Assembly (NCBI GenBank): GCA_946965045.2
Contig: OX337230.1
Coordinates: forward strand, 3,658,001-3,722,000
Source of the DNA: Epithemia pelagica
Lineage: Eukaryota; Bacillariophyta; Bacillariophyceae; Surirellales; Surirellaceae
Direction of reading: 5' to 3'
Length of the DNA stretch: 64,000 nt
Shown: one piece after another, positions 58,214 to 64,000 of the stretch
How the letters are laid out: every line of letters starts with the position of its first letter
Numbering within the stretch: position 1 is the first letter of the stretch
Position numbers and translations under genes: made by a program
The notes under the pieces: generated by a model
What the model was told of the DNA's origin: nothing
Seen by the model: the letters and a program-made list of their open reading frames with translations, nothing else
Databases searched by the model: none

Positions 58214-60524
58214 TCATCCTCCCAGGGCTTGTCGGTGCGACCACGGTCCTTGCGACGACGACAAAATGGTTTGAAATTCAGTCGCTTCCTTCCAAACGTG
58301 TAGTGGTTGCCCAATAGCACCTTGGTCCTCGGTCAATCGACCAAAGACAAAGCGGGTTCCCGATGTTCCGCCCATGCCAATGCGAACTTGCGAATTGACA
58401 AAGGTGGTGTCCAATACGACACTACTGGTGGGACCCACTTGCCAATCCAACCAGGACCTTCTTCTTCGTCTTCTTGTCGTCGTCGTGGAGGCTCGACCCG
58501 GTCGGACCAGGATTCGAGGAGCATCAAACAAGGCTTGTACGGCCAATGGCGACCAGGGTCGTATTTGCAAGTTTGGAGGGTCCTCCCTGTTGTTGTTTTG
58601 CAAACTCATGTGGATGCCTTTTTGGAACAGTTCTGTTTGGAACATGTCTGGACGACGGTTCGACGACCTGTTGGGGACGACCGATTGCCACTTTGGTACG
58701 GACGGCGGTCCGTGAGAGATGGACCCTGCCACTGGAGGCCCGAGGCCGTGGAACTCCACACAGTGCCCACGGAGAGAGAGAGAGAGAGTCCAGAGTGCCG
58801 CAGTCCAGTTGGATCCAATTCTCGTGAGTTTCCGCGGCACCTCATCCAACACAAATGCCAATGCCGTCGTGTAGGACCCAAACGTGAAGGAATGGGCCGA
58901 CCTGTCTATGCCGATTTGCCAATGGAATATCTCGTATTGGTCCTTTCCAACAAGACAACAAACGAAGGATCAACCGAAGGACGGCGACGCGGCCAATGGC
59001 AGTAGCAGTGATAATTTCGACGTGGAGGACACTAAAGAGAGGTGGGTTCATCAAAATCATGTCTCGGAACAAGAGGAGGAAAAGCCTTTCCTGGAGGCCG
59101 TGACAGAAACAAACGTTTGGAACATATGGCGGAATAACTATTGTCGTGGCACACAGGCATCGGGTAACAAGTAGCTCTACGCTAGTTTCTCGTGCTCGTA
59201 ACGCATGTATTAGGTCAAAGTCCAACCACCGCATAGATATAGAACAGGGACTGGCATGTTAGGGGGAGTCGGTTGCGGCCGAGGATGGATTCCTCCTCCT
59301 GACTTGTGGTTGTCGTCGTCGTTGTTGCTGTTCAATGCCACCTCTCGACACGGCCAAGGCCAGGGTCAAGAGGGTTCCCACAGCCGTCATGGACCAGCCC
59401 AACGTCTGAATCAATCCCTGCAACCCGGTCACCACCAGCATGGAGGAGGGACGAATCCAACGACCTACCAGTGAGGCCACGAGACCTCCCGCAAGCGCCA
59501 GGACCAAGGCCGTCAGTACAGCACCCAAGAATGCCGTCGTGTTGTGGTTGTTGTTTGTCGGAGCAGCACTACTACTCGCAGTAAGGGTCTGCTGGGACGC
59601 CGGAATGCAATCGCCTCGCAACAAGACTAGGATTCGAATCCAATCCCCCCACACGGACAGGGACACGACATTGACAGCTTCGGCCACCACAGCAACATTT
59701 GGCTCTGGTTGTGGTTGTGAACTTGTTGTATCATTGGTGGTGGTTTCTCGTTCCAGGGCACCGATTCCAGTCGTATTGGGAGGCAGGACATGTTGAAACA
59801 AGTATCGCGTTTGGGGAATCCAAAAGGCTCGTGCCGACGCTCCAAACCGACGTAACCACCCAGAGGATTCTTTGGGTCGTTGTCCCTCTGGCTGCTTGGA
59901 TCGCCGCCGACGCGTCCATTTTCCTCCCACTGGATTGTTGGTATCATTCTTGGCGAGTGGCAAGACGTACGAGACATTGTACAAACCAAACACCGGTTCC
60001 AAGGACGACGACATGGTGCTGCCAGCTACCAAATCATCACTCGAGTGCTCCAGCTGTGCCACCAGGCGAGCGACAGTCTCGCGTTGCGACGGATCCTCCT
60101 CCGTGCCTTGTGGTTGTTTGTCCTGGTCTTTGCGTTCTTGCACCGTTTCCAGCAAGGCTTGTGCTACCATTTCCTGTTGTTGCTCGTCCATTATCATCCT
60201 GGTTGTGGTTTCGTCGTCGTCCGACGAGCGTCTTGTCGTAACGGCCAATGGCAGCCCTCGTGGATGCTCCTGGATGGTGGTCGTTCTCATTGAAACCGAC
60301 GATGGAGGATTCGTCCATGTGGTGGTGCTGGTGATCACGGGCCGTTGTTTCACTGGCGAGCCACTCCTTGATTTCGTTGGTATGGAGGATGACGATGATG
60401 CGATCCATCCAGCACCCTCCACAATGGACCACCACTCTGCAAACACAACCACAACAACAAGGACGACATGGTAATGCATCCTCCTCCTCGTTGGCAGTCT
60501 TCTCCCAGCCATGGACAACGACAT
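58214..60524 (-). CDS. Fibrillin/PAP-like plastid lipid-associated protein, split model
   Basis: Two minus-strand reading blocks carry complementary halves of one PAP/fibrillin domain. Block 1 (60524-59259, ATG 60524) has a hydrophobic leader, a helical segment E-T-V-A-R-L-V-A-Q-L-E, V-F-G-L-Y-N-V-S-Y-V, G-G-K-W, T-R-Y-L-F-Q-H-V-L-P-P and L-L-R-G-D-C-I-P. Block 2 (58861-58214) has L-A-V-Q-A-L-F-D-A-P-R-I, V-G-P-T-S-S-V-V-L-D-T-T, V-R-I-G-M-G-G-T-S-G-T-R and F-V-F-G-R-L, the usual end of the domain. Between them block 1 runs on into two or three hydrophobic helices (about 59520-59290) that are not part of known PAP domains. An unrecognised intron or a membrane-segment insertion must join the blocks; exact junctions could not be fixed. 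Fibrillins bind lipids in plastoglobules and thylakoids. Confidence 0.55.
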
Positions 60525-61234
60525 GGTGGCTCCTGAGTAGTAGAATCTCTCTCACTGGGAACACCCTGCAACGTGTGTGAGGGACAAGCTCCCCTTCGAA
60601 GTTGACTTGAGGAAGCAACAGCAGATTGAAGATTGTGATGTTTCCATTGCTACCCTTGCTATCCCAATACATCATTCATCAGTACTCCTAGCAATGCTCT
60701 AGATAGAGTAGGATTGCTATGCCATGTACCATCTTCGGTTGAAAGCGATTCAAATCTTTTGTCCATTGCGCCTCTGTTGTGCCATCGTTGAGATCCACCC
60801 CCAAGAACCGAATCGAAACAGCAACAGCAGCAGCAACAACAACAACTTGTGGTCGACGAGAGAACGTTGCTTTCGATTGGTTTCATTTCTCTATTCCCAC
60901 CGCCAGGCGTTCCGTTCCTGTGGAAACCCATTAGTGCAATGGATCTAGCTAGCCTCTCGCAGTTCGAATGTGCAATGAACCAAGTCAAAGATATGTTTAC
61001 AAAATGTGGACGAGACGTGTCTACCTAAAAGCTTAGGAAGGGGAAAACGATGATGGCTCTACCAAATAATGCTCATTCGCAACAACATTCTAGGATCCTG
61101 ATTTGGACCCACGACGACATTTTTCCACCAAACACGTGCATGCCGGTCCTATCGGTAGTTCTTCCATGCGATACAATACCCGGTGGAGTCATCTTCATTT
61201 GGTTGAGAGAAGTGAGATCTGGACCAAATCCACC
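60525..61234. other. Intergenic with CAG/CAA run
   Basis: A (CAG/CAA)n run lies near 60815-60845. No gene is supported. Confidence 0.45.
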
Positions 61235-61790
61235 AGGTGTGGAAAATGGCCAAAGTAGTAGTACCAAGCCGAGAACAAAATCGAGACTCGAATCTTGGTC
61301 GGCGATTGGGTCATGGACGACATCTTTGGCAAGCTGCTGGTTCAAACCCTCCATACAAAGAACAATCCGTTCCTTCGGTTCGAGCAGCATCTACCTATAC
61401 CACCACATACGCGCGTCCGTTCGAACTCGAATGGTACGGTGCCGCATCCTCCTCCCTCGTGACGACCAGCACAGCCTGTCCTATTCTAACATCGTGTGGC
61501 TACCATTCGTTGGAATCGGCACCGTTCTTGTCCAGGTGACACGACTCCCCCTGTTGTGGAACCAACTTTCTACATGACTTGGAAAAAACGTTGGAAACGA
61601 CCCAGAATGACTTGGAGGCCCCTTCAGGAGCCTCTCGATCATCTCAAGGGGCCTTCAAATCATTCTGGATGGGATACAACGCTTTTTCCACGTCTTGCAC
61701 AGGAACCGGTTTCGCAGGCTCATTCCCCATTGGGTGCGGTGTTCTGGTTCTGTTGGCCGGGTGTTCCTGCGGCGGGTGATTGATTGCTTT
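61235..61790 (-). repeat. Dispersed repeat family F, copy 2 (inverted)
   Basis: Reverse complement of 54650-55200 with scattered substitutions and small indels; the two copies flank about 6 kb that holds the transporter and the fibrillin-like gene. Confidence 0.8.
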
Positions 61791-61969
61791 AACGATACAT
61801 CTATTTCCCTTGTTTTCTTCTTCGTATCCTCTCTTCGAACCTTCCCGGTCCCTGTTGTGGCCACAGTCAGTGACTCTTTGTGTTGATATCCACGAATTTC
61901 CAAACTCCAAACTCAGGACGGTACGTGGGCGTCACCCTTGATTTCAAACCCAAGTTCAACCTGCCTCGA

Positions 61970-62275
61970 TCACTTGTTGCGAATGATTCTGAAGAACACT
62001 CCTATCCTTCGGTTCGAACTAGATACCAACCGACATGCGCGCGCGGCCAAACTCCAATACCTAGTACGTGGTGTTGCCGCATCCTCCCTCGTGACGACCA
62101 GCACAACCTGTCCCATCAACGCCGTGTTGCCGCCATTTTTGGAATCGGCACGGTTGTGGTCCTGGTGACACACGAGTCCCACTATTTGGGACCCAACCAT
62201 CAGGATGGCCCTTTGTGCAAGACTTGGAAAAAGCGCCAAAACCCATCAAGGATGACTTGAACAATGGCAACAGCA
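61970..62275 (-). repeat. Dispersed repeat family F, copy 3 (partial)
   Basis: Same orientation as copy 2, covering the CCTCGTGACGACCAGCACA to AAGACTTGGAAAAA part. It lies just after copy 2, so the array contains a direct duplication. Confidence 0.7.
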
Positions 62276-62572
62276 ACGACGAAGATGACGGAAACGCTCA
62301 GGCAGCCTTTGTGACAGTTCCCTGAGTGATGATATCCGAAAATTTGCTGTTTACAACATTGTCATGGGATTATTCGAACTTGTTGTTGTTTGGGTAATTG
62401 GAGTTGAAGTCTTCTCACCAGACTGGCCGCATCGATGTGGGCTCTTTCTGGCAGGTGTAGTACTTTCATTCCGTGTGCCAATGGTCTTCCTTCCAAGTGA
62501 CTATTTTATGGTAGGATTTCGCTTGACCGACGGAACTGGCATCACACCGGTCTGAATGATCTTGTTTGCTTT
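62276..62572. other. Intergenic
   Basis: A 63-codon hydrophobic ORF at 62364-62555 (+) has no other support. Nothing else seen. Confidence 0.35.
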
Positions 62573-62917
62573 CTACACAGCCTCCTGTTCCAAACGAGAG
62601 GAAGAGACTTCCGACTGGGATGACGTTGAGTCACTGGTAGAAGAATCCTCAGGCTCCCTGCTCGCCCGACGAATTTTGTGCCGCAAGGCTTTTATCCCTT
62701 TCTCTACTTTTTCCCCGTCTTGATTATCCTTGCTCGTCAAAAAGGTTGCTTCTTCAAGGTACCTTTCGAGCACAAACATTACCTTTTTGAGATGTTTTTC
62801 TGCTTTGCGTTCTACTTCGTTTCCGTCTGCATCAATCTCGGTAAGGCCTGGTAGTACGTCATCAATGTCTGAAGTATTTTCCATGATCGGCCGGAAACCA
62901 TTGTTTTCACCGATCAT
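62573..62917 (-). CDS. Hypothetical helical protein, possibly the end of a decayed gene
   Basis: 114 residues from ATG 62917, charged and helical, with A-E-K-H-L-K-K-V-M-F-V-L-E and a Ser/Glu-rich tail. No family recognised. The start codon lies in one arm of a palindrome, and the frame upstream is broken, so it may be the 3' exon of the broken gene to its right. Confidence 0.4.
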   Translation of the reverse strand: MIGENNGFRPIMENTSDIDDVLPGLTEIDADGNEVERKAEKHLKKVMFVLERYLEEATFLTSKDNQDGEKVEKGIKALRHKIRRASREPEDSSTSDSTSSQSEVSSSRLEQEAV

Positions 62918-62927
62918 GGAAAATACT
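62873..62927. repeat. 18-bp perfect inverted repeat
   Basis: AGTATTTTCCATGATCGG (62873-62890) and its complement (62910-62927) flank a 19-base loop. Weaker symmetry extends outwards: both strands encode P-I-M-E-N-T followed by D-x-x-D-V-L. Confidence 0.85.
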
Positions 62928-63579
62928 GTAGACCTTGAAGACGTTTTATCGGTTCCGCCGGCTGGTAGACATTGGGTCTTTCCTAGAATTTTTTTTCATC
63001 TCTCTTTCGCTTCTTGGAGGATGTAGATTCGTTGGTATTCGCACCCCTGCTATTTTTTGTCGCTTCGGTGTGGTTCAAACCAGAGGAAAATGAGTTGGTG
63101 AGGTACGTTCAGAGTCTTCTCCATGACTTCACCCAGGACATACCAAATATTCTTTTTCATTGCCCACAGCTTTTCTTTTTTATCCCGCAATTGGTCTCTT
63201 TTCTGCAACATTTGGTTTTATTTTGCCAACGCCAAAACAATAACAGTGACGGGATAGGTGATGAATTAATTAAAGGTTTGATGGCCAGCAAACCTTTTTT
63301 CAATTGATCACTGATCCCGCCACTGTTGTCGTCGTCGCCGCTGGCGTTGAAAATCAGTCGGGCACGGTCATGGAATCTTCTGTGGTCGCCCAATTATGGT
63401 ATTGGTATCCTCTCCCTCCAGATTGATTTCCCCACCCGGCCAAATCTTTCTCCCACTTTCTTTCGTGACTTGAACTCTGACGGCAGAAAATCCACGAATT
63501 TTCTGGGAGCCTTGGGTATCTTGGCATCAATACCGAAATCACGTTTCTGTCGCTCGTTCAGTTGCTCCTTCCCAGCCAT
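62928..63579 (-). pseudogene. Broken coding region upstream of the helical ORF
   Basis: From ATG 63579 the frame runs K-I-P-K-A-P-R-K-F-V-D-F-L-P-S, meets TAA at 63396-63394, continues in phase as S-G-G-I-S-D-Q-L-K-K-G-L-L-A, then passes to another frame with a coiled-coil-like R-D-Q-L-R-D-K-K-E-K-L-W-A-M-K-K-N. Introns could explain some breaks, but no clean donor-acceptor pairs were found. Confidence 0.35.
63232..63330. repeat. About 100-bp imperfect palindrome
   Basis: Arms of about 50 bp around position 63281; AACAGTGACGGGAT..AAAGGTTTGATGGCCA pairs with TGGCCAGCAAACC..GATCCCGCCACTGTTG. Both strands encode G-I-x-D-x-L-x-K-G-L. Confidence 0.75.
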
Positions 63580-64000
63580 TCTTCTTTGCCCTCTGCTATT
63601 TTCTCTTCATCTCTCGTATCATCTGTGTCGCCAATAGTCCATGATATCGTGGGGTAGTTAGAGCGTCCGTGGCGTGACGGATTCTCCTTGGCAACGGCAT
63701 GTTCTTTCATCGCTTCCTCTGCCGAAGGCTCCTCCTCGTCATTAGACTCTTCTTCTTACGGTCATATATGTTTCCATCGTACAAAGAGGGCAAAAGTGGC
63801 TGAGCGCTCAGCCAACCACCGTCCAATACATTTCGCGTGCAAGGCGTGCAGCTCCAAGACACGAATGCGGTCCCCCGCTTTGTTGTTATCCAGACATAAT
63901 GAGCACATTGACAATTCCAAAGGTTGAGGCACCATCCATCATTGCGTGAACCACTGAAAATGAGGAAGAAAGAGCAACCACACGCACCCATTCAGGCTGC
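63580..64000. other. Window end, no supported gene
   Basis: A 94-codon minus-strand ORF (63991-63707) is Cys-rich but shows no consistent zinc-finger spacing. Left unassigned. Confidence 0.35.

Noticed and set aside
57166-58317. 383-codon plus-strand ORF overlapping the transporter
   Set aside because: Its composition mirrors Ser/Thr/Gly-rich low-complexity DNA in another frame, with no domain; the transporter frame explains the conserved helices better.
58307-59005. 232-codon plus-strand ORF
   Set aside because: It is antisense to the block carrying the recognisable fibrillin C-terminal motifs and has none of its own.

Overview
The window looks like nuclear DNA of a diatom or a close photosynthetic stramenopile. 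The evidence is a ClpB chaperone with a bipartite plastid presequence, a cytochrome b5 front-end desaturase, a tail-extended glycerol kinase, short GT-AG introns (100, 242 and 247 bp), two Ty1/copia elements resembling the CoDi lineages of diatoms, and a tyrosine-recombinase retroelement. There are no bacterial operons. Stop codons are standard: UGA ends several ordinary genes.

Region 1 (1-13.65 kb) is gene-dense. It holds the 3' end of a RING-finger gene running into 162-bp tandem repeats, an F-box gene (-) with an in-frame TAG, and a large secreted or membrane-anchored beta-helix protein (+). Next come a three-exon plastid ClpB (-) and a second beta-helix paralogue (-). The two paralogues lie inverted and convergent around ClpB, and each is followed by a degenerate extra copy of its own 3' end.

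Region 2 (13.7-20.4 kb) is a copia element with identical 113-bp terminal repeats. Its gag and pol share one frame, broken by a single UGA. Region 3 (20.4-27.3 kb) holds the desaturase (reading frame broken once), glycerol kinase and a kelch-repeat protein. Region 4 (27.4-33.5 kb) is a complete PAT/kangaroo-like DIRS-order retrotransposon on the minus strand. It has split direct repeats (A - gag - RT/RNase H - tyrosine recombinase - B - A - B), and an in-frame UGA again separates gag from RT.

Region 5 (34.4-48.2 kb) starts with a two-exon YHS-domain gene. Then comes a MITE-like inverted-repeat element into which a second copia element has inserted (766-bp LTRs, 5-bp target duplication CTACT, an extra ORF ahead of gag). 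Two more short inverted-repeat elements, a diatom-type hypothetical gene and a TGACG-rich inverted-repeat element follow. Region 6 (48.6-64 kb) mixes tandem repeats with genes: a protein with a possible cyclic-nucleotide-binding-like fold, a Crinkler-type nuclease-kinase between diverged direct repeats, an EamA/DMT-like transporter and a split fibrillin/PAP-like gene. A three-copy dispersed repeat and two palindromes in an apparently decayed gene complete it.

The most notable items are the same-frame UGA at the gag/pol junction of two unrelated retroelements, the split-direct-repeat element, the extra copia ORF, the copia insertion nested in a MITE, and the nuclease-kinase gene between duplicated flanks. 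All calls come from reading the sequence; no database search was possible.
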